This document shows, one piece after another, positions 1 through 13,200 of a DNA stretch of 64,000 bases; position 1 is the stretch's first letter; every line of letters begins with the position of its first letter. A program made the translations under genes and the position numbers. The DNA is from Sitta carolinensis (taxonomy: Eukaryota; Chordata; Aves; Passeriformes; Sittidae), in the NCBI GenBank assembly GCA_032173965.1, contig CM063290.1, forward strand, positions 11,743,501 through 11,807,500. The letters are read 5' to 3'. The notes under the pieces are model-generated. The model was not told where the DNA came from. It was given only the letters and a program-made list of their open reading frames with translations, and searched no databases.

Positions 1-1859
1 ACATTATAAACAAAGGTGAATAGCATAATAGAACTCCCTGGAAATATTTGTAAATAAAAGGCTTTTAGAAACCTTTTATAGGGAAGCCCTATAGACATTA
101 ATAGATAGTGAACACTTTTCTAGAAGCATTGTTATTCCAGTAGTCTATACAATTCAATAGCGAATTATATTCCTGCTATCAAACCCCAAAGGATGATTCA
201 GAAAACCATTACAAAGGATCTAATTCTCTGTAATTTTCTGCAGTAATTAAGATAAAAGCCTTTCAGGGTCTCCTCTATTACCATGCATGGGATTTTTCCA
301 CAGGAAAACAAATGATCAGTTTAAATTCCCCCTGGTTACTTCAGCAAAGTAAAGCCAGTAAATACTGAAGGTTTATTAAGATAAAATTTGCTTGCATTTC
401 TGTGGGAAATTCACTTAATTTCAGGAGACAATGAGGGCCAACAATTAAGCTCCCGTGATTTTATATGTATGTGATTTTATAACAAGATGTCAAACTCCAA
501 ATTTTGCTAGAATCAGAGAGCTTCAGTGACTTTGCTGCATATTCCCTTTGGGCTGGCAGGGAAGGTGTGCTCTGTGGAGGCACTGCACACAGCAGCAGGT
601 GCCATTCCATTAACACTGGGACACTCAGTGCAGCACTGAACTCAGGGCTCCGAGAAGCCTGGCACTGGGGAGCTGCAGAATGCTAACTGAAACACTACTT
701 TTGTTTTCCCCATTGTGGACTTGGAAAGCTATCTGCAGACAGAGACAGTGTTTCTAGATTAGTACCGAGTTCCTGTGAAACCCATGCATTTTTTTAGCCC
801 TTATCTCCACATTTGCTGCCCCAGGAGAGGCACTAATGACCTCTGCAGGGAGCTCAATGAACAGCCTTAGGAAGAGGTCACACATAGGAGAGAAGAATGA
901 GACATAAAAGCCATGGTGACATATTGAGGAGCTTAAAGGCAAATATCACTCCGGTGCCATGCTTTGGTGGAGATTCCTTTGTGAGGTTGTGACCTATACT
1001 TTAGACTACATAAAGCTGAGGTCAGACCTCTATGAAATCCTGACCTTGATGACAACAATAAGAGCCTTTTCACTGACTTTTCTGGGTCTCTGGTGTGAGG
1101 GTTTTTTCCATAGCTCTATCATAGGTCTGCTCCAGGAAGTGCCTTCTCTGCCCATCCTAATGGCTTTTCCTCCAGCCTCCTCCACTCCACCCCTCTCCTC
1201 CACCACTCTTTGAGGCTGATAGTGAACTGTCCACAGTAAAATGACAACAGTAATAGCTTCTACTGTGTGGCATTTCTCATTCCTAGATCTTTTCAGAGCC
1301 AAGTACTTCAGTATCACTGGCCTGTTACATGCAGTTTATAGCTAGTTCCACCTTGGAGAAACCAGAGCCAAAGCTGGGTACAGAATATAGCACTTTGGAG
1401 TAAGTTATCTTCACTAAGTCTTGTACCTGTATCTTTCCCTATCTCATTACCTGCCTCCCAGACACAGTGTGAAAGTAAGCTACTCCTGTTTCCAAGAGCA
1501 ATGGCAAGCCCCAACTAATAATACAAAAAGATCATTAGGGACTAGTAGGGGCTGAGAAAAATCATTTCTTAGCTTAGCAAAGAATGAAAGACTGCAGAAT
1601 GGCTTATCAAAGATGTTCATCACCTTTGCTTCCTAGAGGGCATTTAGAGGTGCTGGATGCACTCCTCAGTTACATCCTGCTGAAATTGCCATACTGATTA
1701 GCCACACGAAAATTGCCATCCTGCCCTCTCCACTTCAAATAGATCTTTCCTTTCCATATGTGGTGCTCTCTTCATCTTTATTCCAGAGTAATTTATTTCA
1801 TCTGGTAACACTTTGCAAAATTTCCTGGCCTTGATACTTGTTTTGCCTTCTTGTACCAA
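1..1859. other. AT-rich intergenic DNA, no gene recognised
   Basis: I see no open frame with a recognisable domain, no RNA gene and no clear repeat here. The short frames present (all under 115 codons) have no family motif and no splice-site context that links them. The last part, from about 1700, may already be decayed 5' sequence of the CR1 element that follows, but I cannot prove that by eye. Confidence 0.6.
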
Positions 1860-4347
1860 AGTGTGACATTGGATGGAGGGGATGCAGCTGGGTTCTCTGG
1901 AATCAGTAGCCCACCTGAGGTGTATACTAATGCACACAGCATGGGTAACAAACAGGAAGAGACGGAGGCCATGGTGCAACAGCAGAGCTGTGATGTAGTT
2001 ACCATCATGAAAATGTAGTGGGATGTCACACATAACTGGAGTGCTGCTCTGGATGGCTACAAGCCCTTCAGAAGGGACAGAAAAGAGAGAAGAGGTGGAG
2101 GGGTGGCCTTCTACATTAGGAGGCTTTTGATGCCATGTGTTTTGAAACTAACGACAATGAATGCCTATGAGTAAGAATTAAGGGGAAGGCCAACAAGGCA
2201 GACATCCTACTGGAGAGTCTGTTATTGTCCACACAACAGGAAAAAGAGGTGGACAACTTATTCTATAAGCAGTTGGAGAATGTTTCAGGATCACCAGTCG
2301 TTGTTCTTGTAGGTGACTTTAACCTGCCAGACATCTGCTGGGAACATAATACAGCAGAAAAAAGCAAGTCCAGGAAGTTTTTAGAGTGTGTGGAGGACAG
2401 CTTTCTGTGACAGCTGGTGAGTGAGCCCGCCAGGGGAGGGACTATGTTAGACCTGTTATTTGCAAATAGAAGTGGGCTGGTGGGAGGTGTGGTGGCTGGA
2501 GGCCACTCGGGGCACAGTGATCATGAAATTATAGAGTTCTCTATATTTGGTGAAATGAGGAGGGATATCAATAAGACTTTTACTTATGGACTTCCAGAGG
2601 GCAGATTTTGGCCTGTCTAGGGATCTTATTCAGAGAGTTCCCTGGGAAGCAGCCCTTAAAAACAAAGGAGTTCAGGAAAAGTGGATGTACCTCAAAACAG
2701 AGATCTTGAGGGCACAGTAGCAGGCTGTCCCTGTGTGCTGAAAGAGGAGGCAAACATCCAGCCTGGATGGGCAACAAGGTTTTGAAGGAATTTAGGAATA
2801 AAAAGAGGATGTATCACCTTTGGAAGGAGGGTCAGGTGACTCAGGAAATATTTAAGGGGGCTGCTAGGGCATGTAGGAAAAAAATTAGGGAGGCCAAAGC
2901 TCAGCTTGAACTTAAAATGGAGACTACTGTAAAGGATAACAAAAAAATGTTTCTACAAATATATTAATGGCAAAAGGAAGGGTAAGAACAACCTTTGTTC
3001 TCTACTGCATGCAGGAGGGAATTTAGTAACTGCAGGTGAGGAGAAGGCAGAAGCACTTAAAGCCTTCTTTGCCTTGATTTTAGTGGGAAGGTGGCTTGTC
3101 CTCAGGATAATTGTCCTCATGGACTGGCAGATGTTGTCAGGGAGCAGGATGGTCCCCTGTTATCCAGGAGGAGGCAGAGAACTGCTGAGCCACTTGGATG
3201 TTCATAAATCTATGGGACCAGATGGGATCCATCCCAGGGTGATGAGGGAGCTGGCAGATGAGCTTGTGAAGCTGCTCTCCCTCATTTACCAACAGTCCTG
3301 GCTCACTGGTGAGGTTCCAGATGACTGGGAGCTGGCCAATGTGACACCCATTCACAAAAAGGGTGGGAAGGAGGATCCTGGTAATTAAAGGCCAGTTAGC
3401 CTGACCTCAGTACCCGGTAAGGTTATGGAACAGCTTATACTAAGTACCATCACACAGCCCTTACAAGATGGCCAGGGAATCAGATCCAGCTAGCAGGGGT
3501 TCAGGAGGGGTAGCTCATGTTTGACCAACCTGGTCTTTTTTGACCAGGTGACCCACCTGGTGGATGTGGGGAAGGCTGTGGATGTTGCCTATTTGGACTT
3601 CAGCAAGGCCTTTGACACTGTCTCCCACAGCATTCCCTGGAAAAGCTGCAGCCCACAGCTTGGACAGGAGCACTCTCTGCTGGGTTAGGAACTGGCTGGA
3701 TGGCTGGGCCCAGAGCGTGGTGGTGAGCAGTGCTGCATCCAGCTGGGGACAGGCACCAGTGGTGTCCCTCAGGGCTCTGTGCTGGGGCCAGTGCTGTTCA
3801 ATATTTTTATTGATGACATGGATGAGGGTATTGAGTCTTTCATTAGTAAATTTGAAAATTTACAGCACCTTGAGTGCTGTGTACAGTTCTGGGCCCCTCA
3901 GTTTAGGAAGGGCATGGAGGCGACAAGACTCGTGAGGAGTTTGGAACACAAGCCCTGTGAGGGACGACTGAGGGAGCTGGGGATGTTCAGCCTGGAGAAA
4001 AGGAGACTCAGAGGTGACCTTTTCAGTCTCTACAACTCCCTGAAAGGTGGTTGTAGTCAGGTGGGGATGGCCTCTTTCTCCAGGTAGCAACAGACAAAAT
4101 GAGAGGACATGTCCATAAGCTGCACCAAGGGAAATATGGGTTGGCTATTAGGGAAAAGGTTTTCACAGAAAGAGTGATAAAGTACTGGAATTGTCTGCCT
4201 GCAGAGGTGGTGGAGCCACCATCCCTGGATGTGTTTAAAAAAAAGATTGGCACTCGGTGCCATGGTTTAGTTGAGGTGTTAGGGCATGGGTTGGACTTGA
4301 TGATCCTGAAGGTCTGTTCCAACCTAGTGATTCTGTGATTCTGTGAT
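1860..4347 (+). mobile_element. CR1-type LINE, degraded copy with endonuclease and RT remnants
   Basis: This is a non-LTR retrotransposon of the CR1 family, dead through many stops and frameshifts. Reading along the + strand there are pieces of ORF2 in order: an N-terminal piece (SMGNKQEETEAM, about 1940), the endonuclease ([12 protein letters not shown] near 2310; GHSDHE near 2515), then reverse transcriptase (MGPDGIHPRVMREL near 3215; [11 protein letters not shown] near 3590; [13 protein letters not shown] near 3790). The catalytic YADD/FADD segment is missing: sequence jumps near 3855 from the RT into the 3' part ([15 protein letters not shown]). The 3' end is the CR1 signature GATTCTGTGATTCTGTGAT at about 4330-4347. 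Internal deletions and stops (for example near 2009 and 2408) indicate an old insertion. Confidence 0.93.
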
Positions 4348-5857
4348 CAGTGACAGTTCTGCACAAGCACGTAAACCACAAATCTTCAGAGCACCACTAC
4401 AGAATGTCACTGTACTACTCCAGTGACCAAAGGAAAGAGACCACTCTCTGAATTAGCTGATTCTGCTTTTCATAAATTTAATGACTTTTGCTTGATATTT
4501 TATAAAATTACTGTAATTCATGAATGATGCTTCTTCTTCATTTGATACTGTGAGACTGTGGGAAAGGACATGACTGAAGGGGTTTTCATTTCCTCCAGAC
4601 TAAGTGGGTCTCTGACCTTAAAAAAGTCCCTGCACTGTAGGAGCCTGGTCCCTCACTTGCCAAGCAGGAACATTTGTGATGAAGTTAAGAGTCACTGACC
4701 TTCATTCATAAAGTCCCTTAACAGTCTGCCTACCTTTTGAGTTCTTGTGGAATTCCTCCGGGGAATCTTGATGTAGCTTTTGACCACAGTGGACTTAAGG
4801 GTGCTCTGAACCTCTTCCTGCTAAACTGAAGGATTCAGACCATCAGAAAACTCAATGTGACCAAAACCCACCACTTCCTTGTCTACACTAATTTTGATTA
4901 GGAGTTTCCACAAGGCTACAAAGTCCTTATTTCACAATGAATACTTTTCCATGTTCAGGGTGACAGAAGTCTAACTGCACCAGTGTCTTTTTTCCAGAGT
5001 TTTCAGGGGACTTGTTTTATCTAGCTGTACAGATACTCATTCAGCTGTAGCCAAACCATCATAAATAATTTCCTGCTATTTTTACAGACAGGTATTTTGT
5101 TCCTATGTGACAGTGAGTCCTCACATTTTCAAAAGCCTTCTGCCCATGAGTGATGTTTGCCTTAGTGTACAGTGGAAGCATACAAGAGCTCCTTCAGTAC
5201 TTTTCGATGATATTTTTGTTGCATGCGTCTTTTAGCAGCCCCTTTACATGAATGAATTTTATACAAACAAAATAGTTTCAAGATTCTGAGCTGAAAAGCA
5301 CTGTGTAAGTGCCTAGGGTTATTTTCAATTAACAATATCTAATTCCAAGCACACCATGAATCACATTTTTCTTCTCTCTTTAGAGCCAACATGTTAATCC
5401 TTTGAAACAAAAATGGCTGCATTTCAATGAGTTTAAAGGGGTGAAAGTTCTGCTCTAGTACACTGAGCATAATAGAATATTTTCTTGATGTATCTCTTCC
5501 ATCCACTCACTTTAATTTTCAGAATAATATCTGGAGAGCAGCCTGTTTTATCTCTGGGCTCTCCTCATTCATTCCACTTAGCTTTCACTGTATGTATCAC
5601 AGTTAATTTGAAGTTGATATTTGCTTTTTCCTTATGGGAACTAGGTTACAATAACACCAAAAAGATTACAGTGTTTTCCTCTCCAGGTTGGCTTGCACAA
5701 CATATCTCAGAGAAGTATTATTTATAATTGTGTTTTTACACTCTATTTCCTGGTATTAGAACATAAGAATTCCTTGTTGGATTAAGTCCTGAGCTGAAGA
5801 CGTGGGATTTCAGCGCACAAAAGCCTTACAGTGTCTGACACAGACACATGTGTCTGT
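4348..5857. other. AT-rich intergenic DNA, nothing recognised
   Basis: This stretch lies between the CR1 element and the solo LTR. I found no coding frame with a known motif, no RNA gene and no repeat that I can name. Confidence 0.6.
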
Positions 5858-5862
5858 AGTGG
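5858..5862. repeat. Target-site duplication (left), AGTGG
   Basis: AGTGG directly precedes the LTR start and is repeated directly after its end at 7251-7255. A 5-bp duplication marks integrase-mediated insertion and is the size usual for ERVL-type elements, though other groups can also give 5 bp. Confidence 0.75.
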
Positions 5863-7250
5863 TGTCGTAGTTTGAAAAAAAAAATGAGTTTTTTGAACTT
5901 CAGTGGTCAAACCAATGAGTGCTCAGGTTTAAAGACTGGCACCTGGTGTGGCCACTGAGGACAAGGATCCGCCTCTGAGAACACAAGGGGTTCAAAGCAG
6001 AGGGCTCCCCGGAAAGCTCTCTCTTGGTTCCAGTCCCTGAGGACGGAGGGATCTCCCCTGCCCAGCGGCTGGCTGGGCGGGGAGGGGAAGCCATACGGCC
6101 TGGGTGAGGTAGGCTGGAACCTTGGGTACAGAGGGGGAGAGGAAAAATCCTGCAAGACGGAAGGGTGGAGAGAGTACAAGAACCTTGAGAGGCATCAAGC
6201 AGCCTTCTTTTCCCCCTCTTCCCCGCCCCCCCCCCCCCCCCCCACCCCCACCCCCGGAGAGAGAGAGAGACTGAGAAAACCGTGTCTGTGATCTGTGTCA
6301 CCTTGAAATTTGTTATCAGTAGCTGGGCAGCATCGCCGAAGGAGTATGGGGGGGGGTGGTGTGAGAAGAGTGCCCAACAGCAAAGATACCGTGAGAGTTC
6401 TGAGGAAACAAAGCCCAAGATTTTAACCCTTTTTGTAGATGATGGAAACTTTATAAATGCTAATCCTCCTGAATTTGAAGAAGAAAGATAGAGAGAACTA
6501 AGCAGAGATGATGAAAGTTTGTGCAAGTAGAAGATTGTTAAAGAATGCTGAAAAGAATCCTAGGTGGGAGGAGATGATGGAGTGGCCTTTGGCTGGACTT
6601 TTTTTGTATATCCTGAATGGACTCATTTCTTTCCTGTAACATAGAAACGGCATCTGGGGAGAGGCATTGGCTTGGAGCCAAGAGTGGACAGTAGTGTGAA
6701 CAGAGATGAGAGGAAGAGCTCTGTTCTCAAGGCCCCTCGGCCCCAGGAGGTAATATTGGGGTGGGCTGGTGTCCCAAAATTTGAGAAGCTGTCGTTTCTT
6801 GGAACTAACCAAAGCATCTTTAAAAAGAAAAAACCCTAGAAGCAGCTCTGGTCCATGCACAGTGGTGAGAGCACTGGACATGGAGGAAGAGGCCACGATG
6901 TGGTGCAAGGAAGACTCCTATCTCTCCTTGATGGACTGAGTACTGATTATGGAAAGGGTGGTAATAGACTAAGGATTAATTATCTAAAGAGTGGTAACGT
7001 GATTGGGAATTTTTAGTGTGTTTTATTGTGTTGAGAACTGGTGGTGGGGGGGAGGAAGAGTGTTTTTTAAAGTTTTCATGTTCTTCTGTATGTGTCTTCT
7101 TTGCATATTATAAGTAATAAAGTTCTTTTTCTTTTGCTTTCTAAATTAGAAACTGTTTTGCACTGTTTTTGGTCACATCTCACAGCAAATACCAGGGACA
7201 GTATATCCTCATAGGGGCACTGGCCTTGTGCCAACGTCAAACCTATGACA
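5863..7250 (+). mobile_element. Solo LTR of an endogenous retrovirus (1,388 bp)
   Basis: The element begins TGTCGTAGTTTG and ends CAAACCTATGACA, so it has the TG...CA ends and short imperfect inverted termini of a retroviral LTR. It is flanked by AGTGG on both sides. An AATAAA signal at 7116-7121 lies about 130 bp before the right end, as expected for the R-U5 boundary in + orientation, and a TATAAA is present at 6452-6457. A run of about 18 C followed by GA repeats lies at 6226-6270. No gag, pol or env sequence is attached, so this looks like the product of recombination between two LTRs. Open frames inside it (for example 5900-6526 on the - strand) are low-complexity and not genes. Confidence 0.78.
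6226..6270. repeat. Poly-C run and (GA)n microsatellite inside the LTR
   Basis: An uninterrupted C run of about 18 bases is followed by short C blocks and then GA repeats. The run makes base calling unreliable here. Confidence 0.9.
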
Positions 7251-7255
7251 AGTGG
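7251..7255. repeat. Target-site duplication (right), AGTGG
   Basis: This is the right partner of the AGTGG at 5858-5862 and sits immediately after the CA end of the LTR. Confidence 0.75.
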
Positions 7256-10200
7256 GTTGGCTCATGTCTGTCTTTAAGCGATGTCATATGATGTAGTTTG
7301 GAGAGGAAAGGATTACCTTGCCTACCTGTGAAGCACTGTAAAGCAGCAAGGCAAGACTGCCAGTAAGGGTAGGAGAGAAGTTTGCAAGCTAAGAAGGAAA
7401 TTTCCTACTCCATTCACGCAAGGCCAATGCCTTTTCCACAACTCCTCTCTAGTGTGATTTTGTGGCTTTCATAACCTGGGTTCTCTGTTGCTTTAGTTGG
7501 TGTTCAAGCCAGGAGTGTGGGAAATGAGGCTTCTAAAAATACCTCTGTGTGCCCTTTTCCCCCTTTGCGCTCAGCTCTAGAGCTGAGAAGTCCAAGCAGG
7601 TGTTTATGTTGCATATGGGGAAGGATGGAAGTGCCCATGCATGAGGTTTTTCTAAAGACTCATTTCTTATCCCCAGAGCTCTGAAGTAGCTGAAGCAGGT
7701 GGATGACACCAGACACTGGCTGTGAGCCCAATGTGATCAATTCAGTGCAGAAGTTTATGTTTCCTTCTGATGTACAGCTGCAATCTGACTTCAAACAGCG
7801 TTTTGAGCTGGGTAAAACTGGCTTCTTCATTTTATGGGAAAAGGAGATTTGAGGAAGCCTGTAAAATAATACTTCAAGGCTTGAAGAGAAAGCCTACCTT
7901 TAGGCAGAAAGTCAAACTGCATGAATCGGGCATCTCACAACTTCCTTTGATTACTCTGATCAGGGCATGTAAACAACATGCTGCTAGAGGAGAAAAAAAT
8001 AAGCACTTTAAGTAGGAAGAAGAAAGGCTCAGGAATTAGTAGAATAGACAAAAAACCAGCAAAATATTATGGGTAAAACTACAAATCATCCTTTCAGCCA
8101 ACCCAGCCCAGATACCGAGTTGCCACCCACTGCATTGTTTGTAAGAGACAGGCAGAGGTGGGCAGATCCATAATGCAGAGATGTTATGGCACTGGATAGA
8201 CAGCTGGCTGACCGTGTTTTGGCTACAATGCACAGTGACTGGCGTCTCTACCTATCTATGCTCTCTGCAGGTAATTTAGCTCCTGAGTCCTCGAGCTATC
8301 CTTTCTCAGTTCTGTTCAGTTACTGTCAATGAACTGTGACTTTTTAGTTTGCTTTGGTTTAAGTATATTTACTCAACTTCCCACAGAAATGGTGTAATAG
8401 AAGCTGTGCCTGCAGCTTGCCAAGAACCTGACACTAGATTGTGTATTAAAGTAAAAAGTATGGTCAGCTAATCAGTCAGCTTCTGTCCATCTCTGTAACA
8501 CTAGCATATTTTATCATAAAATTTGGAGAGCTGTCACCAGTTCTCCCCATATAGAGCCCTACAAAGAAAATGTCATGTGGAAGTTAAATTTAATTTTCTT
8601 CATGGCAGATATCCCTAACTACACCAGTTTGCCTTTTCTAACCAGCCTAAAATATGTTGGGGCATTCCATGCAGTGTGGCTTCCTCAAGCAGATCTGTGT
8701 GAGCCTGCAAGAGTAAAGAAATTTTAAAGTTATTATCTGTCTACTTGAGTGTCTTTCATCCCAGAAGGGAACTGCCAGCACCTATGCATTCTCCAGTGAA
8801 AGTGGAGGGTGAAAAGAGGCCTCCAAATTTAAAATACAATTCTGTGTGTGCAAACCCTTGCAGATGCAAGAATTTTTACCTGCCTAGTTACCGAAATTAG
8901 GGATAGGATGAACTGTAGCTATAATGATGAAGTAGACAATGACAACACAAGAGCACCTGCCAGTCCTTATTCATACCCAGGAGCCATCAGATATTGTGTA
9001 GTTATGTGATATGTGAGCATGGGATAAGTGGACATATCCTCCATTAACAGTCTGCTGAAATTTTTAGTCCATTTTAGATTATAGATGCATTTACAGCCTG
9101 TTGCATTACAAATGAAACCATAAAATCACATCCCTTCTTTCACTAGATTTACAGACAGGCACAGGTCTCTCCTGGACTGGCTCATGGCAGTATCTCCCTG
9201 CTTCACTGCCAGGTCAGTACCTCTGTAATTTCCTTCCTCTGCCACATCCACTTACCCTGGCTGCAATCTCTCCAGATGTGACTGATGTCACTTGTTTCCA
9301 AATCAACTCAGGACAGGAGAAAAGCAGTAGACAGAAAAGGACAATGTTAGTATGCTTATTTATAATGGTGTCTGGATTCTCATGGCTTATTTAGACAAAA
9401 ACTAAAGAAAATTAGTTTGTTAACAGAAATTAACTCTATAAGCATAACAGAGAGCTTGCAAGACTGGATCCTGTTATCACTGAGGGATTTCAGATACAAT
9501 TTTCATTGGATTCAATAAAATTTCCCTGATTTTAGCAAGGAAGGTCAGGCCTTACTTTCAGCACACTGTTGAAAATATACAGGAGAATTCTCCTCTCCAT
9601 TGTGGCAGAACAAAAGCCTGGAGAGACTTTGGGCCAAAATGCATGTTAGCATGTTCCCTCAAATGACTGATTTCTTTGCTGCACAGATGAGCAAACCAGG
9701 AGTCATCTACTTCAGCACATCACAGGAATCAGAGCACGCGTCCCCTTGCACTCTCTACTCTGAATGAGATGAAAGAAAAAGCAAGTAGATCAGTGCTTGT
9801 GAAGCAGAGCAGCTAAGCTAAGGTGAGCCCTGAAACAGCCTTGCAACACCCCTGGCCTGGCCTGGCCTGACCACTCCCTCTTTACCCAGACCTACACCTC
9901 TGCCAGTGCAGGTAATGAGCATCAGTTCAGAGCTTCTACTCCCACCTAACCAACATCTTCCCTAACAGCAGAGACAGCTTGCTCTTAATAAGCAGGCAGG
10001 AGATTTAATTACTTTGATGGAGTGAAAGAGAAACTGGAAGGAAGACAAGAGTCCAGAGCATCACTTTCAGGCCGTGTTTCAGAATATCAAGTGTTTAACA
10101 GCCATACTGGTTCCCATACTCCAGATCTTTGCCCTATTGCTCATTCCTATTCACGTGCTGCAACAAACTCCCTTGGCTGTACAAGGATCTGAGACTTTGA

Positions 10201-13200
10201 TTACTGTGCCAGCAGTGAATATATAGTTGCATTCATTTTCTTCTTCCAAAAGCCAGATCAGATCCCTATTTTTGTTCTTAGCATAGGCCTGAGAAACAGT
10301 TGCACTGATGTAATTAAGAGGGTAGGTGGGGTGAGATATGGGCCACAATTATGCCCTAGATCACTGACTTTGCCACATCTTTGGAACATAAAACCCTGCC
10401 CCATGAGATCTCAAAGGGTGAAATCCACCTGTACACAGAAGCTTAGCACAAGAGCAACATGCTCTGATTTGTTCTTAAATATTGCTCACATCAGAAATGT
10501 TACTCACATTAGAAATGTTTAGTGCTAGCTCACAAGAGCTGATTAAGAATTCAAACTTTACCATGTCAGATGCTGTGCCAAAAAAAAAGGAAAAAAAAAA
10601 AGGGATCTCTGCCTCAGAGAGCTCTCACACAGGCATGAGTCTGTGAAGAAACACAGAAACAAGACACTACCGGCCAGCATGACAGATGGAGCCTTCCACA
10701 TTCACCCAGCATCACACTCCTGGTGCTGTGGGAAAGGAGACTTTCAAAAAGTGAAAATCACAGGTTTATTTTATTTTTCTCTTTTAATGTGGAAGGTCTA
10801 TAGAAATATGAGGTTTGTATCATCTGTCCAGGCTTGCTGGCATGGTTTCAGTGACCTTCAACGTTTCTGAACATTTTGTTGTGAAACTCAAGGCATCAGG
10901 GACATGCTAGCAATTGTTATGCAGCCTCACCATATTTGAGTCTGATTACCCTTGACCAAGTTGGGTAACTTTGCAGATATTTTTCTCATCTCTTCTCAGT
11001 GACAAGTACTGAAAAGTACAGAAACAGAGCCAGGCTTTGTCCACAGACAGTGAAAACATACACATACACACAGAGTGAAAGCCTTAGGAAGTTTTCCAGG
11101 GTCACAAAAGGCCAGTATTCACCTTGCCATATTTCTGTCATTAAATGCTTCACATATACTGTAGAGCAGAAATAACTGTTTATGGAGATTATGGACATTA
11201 ATTATGTATTTATTCACAGGTCTATAACCCATAAATAAATACAAGATTTCTTTATATTACAGACAACAAACCTCAAAGCCAAATTTCTGTTCCTGCTGCA
11301 AGCAAATTTGGACTGACAGTTTTCTGCTCCAAACAAAAGGTGTATTTTGACATTTTGGAAACTTGTAAACATTAGTGTTCACTAATGTAAATCAGCTAAA
11401 ACTCTCAGAAAGCTCTGGTACTTTAGCCACGTGCCAAAAAGAGGGTTTAGAAGACTAACTCTAACTAGAGACGCTCGGAAGAGTTGCCTGTCAAAGTTAA
11501 GACACACGTTATTTAGAAAGAGCCACCAGTACATTTTGGAGCTGATCCAACACCCACTGAAGACTTCAAGGTAAATTCATTTACTGACTGCTCTCTGCCA
11601 TGGATGGATTCTCATGATAAAGAGACCAGGATGAAGTAACAGAGTGTTACAATCAACAGAAGGGGACACATAGGACTCTTGGAAATCACTGCAGGCAGGA
11701 TAACCTTGGAGCAGCCATTTCCTTCAGCTTTGTTGCAAACAGTTTCACAGGACTCCTTCCCTGCTGTGGGTCTTTGCCCTTATTATGGCAGTGATGTAGT
11801 GTGAAACCTCAGGGCTTGCTGGTCAGTGAAATTTTGAAAGGCAGCCTGCAACACAGTAAGTTACAGAGTGGAAATGGAAAAGCCATTCTTGATTCACTCA
11901 AGGAGGAAGTGCTAGTAACCCAAAAGCAGAATGTTTCCTTCCGAGCAACCCTGAACCTTATTATGAAACCAAATTAAAAGATGTTCATACTTGGATATCT
12001 ACTTAATGGAATTTTGAGAGGTGGAGTTCCAATGGACAGTCAAAGATTCATGGATTTGAAAAGGTAAATGTCAGTACGTTTTGGGTGAGCAGAATTGCCA
12101 AGAATCAGACACAGGCTATGGAGAAGTGTGAATTTAGCATTAAATCGATATTTCAGTCCCTTAACCATCAAGACAGCAGCTCCTGCTTTTCTTTCTGACT
12201 GATTAGGCAATGAGGCAAAATGCTGGTATCAAGGGTAGCTGTTATTCAGAGCTACATCTTGTGTGTCTTTGCATTCAGAAGCAATTTTATTCATCTGTCA
12301 AGAGAAACAGGTCAAGATAAATTTCCAAGTTGTGTGGGAGGTTGCAGCCATGGAGCTCACAGAAACAAGGCCCCAGCACAGCAGTCTTGTGCTGGCATAA
12401 GCAGATGGCAAATGGGGAGTTGTGAACTGGGGACTGGCTGGATAGGAGCCCCACTGTTTTCCCTGCACCAAGAACTATAACAATCATGCTGCAACACTAG
12501 CTGCACAAGGTTAATTTTGAGAATATCCCTACAAGTCTGACCTAATGAGATGTAGAAGTGTCTGTGTGCAGCTTCTGCAGCTGCCTTATCATTAGAGGTG
12601 CTCATTTCCTAGGTGGGCATGTGATTTCCCATTTCCCTCTGTTAGGAGAATAACATAATTATACTCTGAATTCAAATCCGCTCTGGTTTAGAGAGAAGCA
12701 GGGTCTGATATGCATAAGTTTTTGAATGGATGTCACATTGCCATTACACAGGAAACAGTATCAATTTATCTTCTGGGTGAATTTTTATTTCACCATGTCA
12801 AAAGTCATTTTTATTTATACTTAAAGTCCAGAATTAATCAGTGCTAACAGAAACTGAAAATAAAAGAAAGTCATCCCCAGTAGAAATGGATAGGTGACCA
12901 TCTATGTTCCTAGCTTCTCTTCAAGGAGTCAGAATAGTTGCACTGGTGATCACAGGAGCACCACTGTAATCTGTCAATGGATTTTCACTTCAGTGAAGGG
13001 TTGTTGGTTTTTTTCTTTTAATTTTCATTTTCTTTCCATTTCTTCATTTACTCACTTTGTACTTGCCTGAAATGTTTCTGCACTGTGTATAGCTCATATT
13101 TAAAACATAAGTCTGTTATTTTACTTTAAAACCGTGCAGAACTCTCTTCTTTCTACAGCTCCCCCATTAAAATTTCACAGATGGGAAATTCAAGCACTAG

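Noticed and set aside
5900..6526. 208-codon - strand frame
   Set aside because: It lies inside the solo LTR across a poly-C and GA repeat; its translation is low-complexity and no retroviral protein motif is present.
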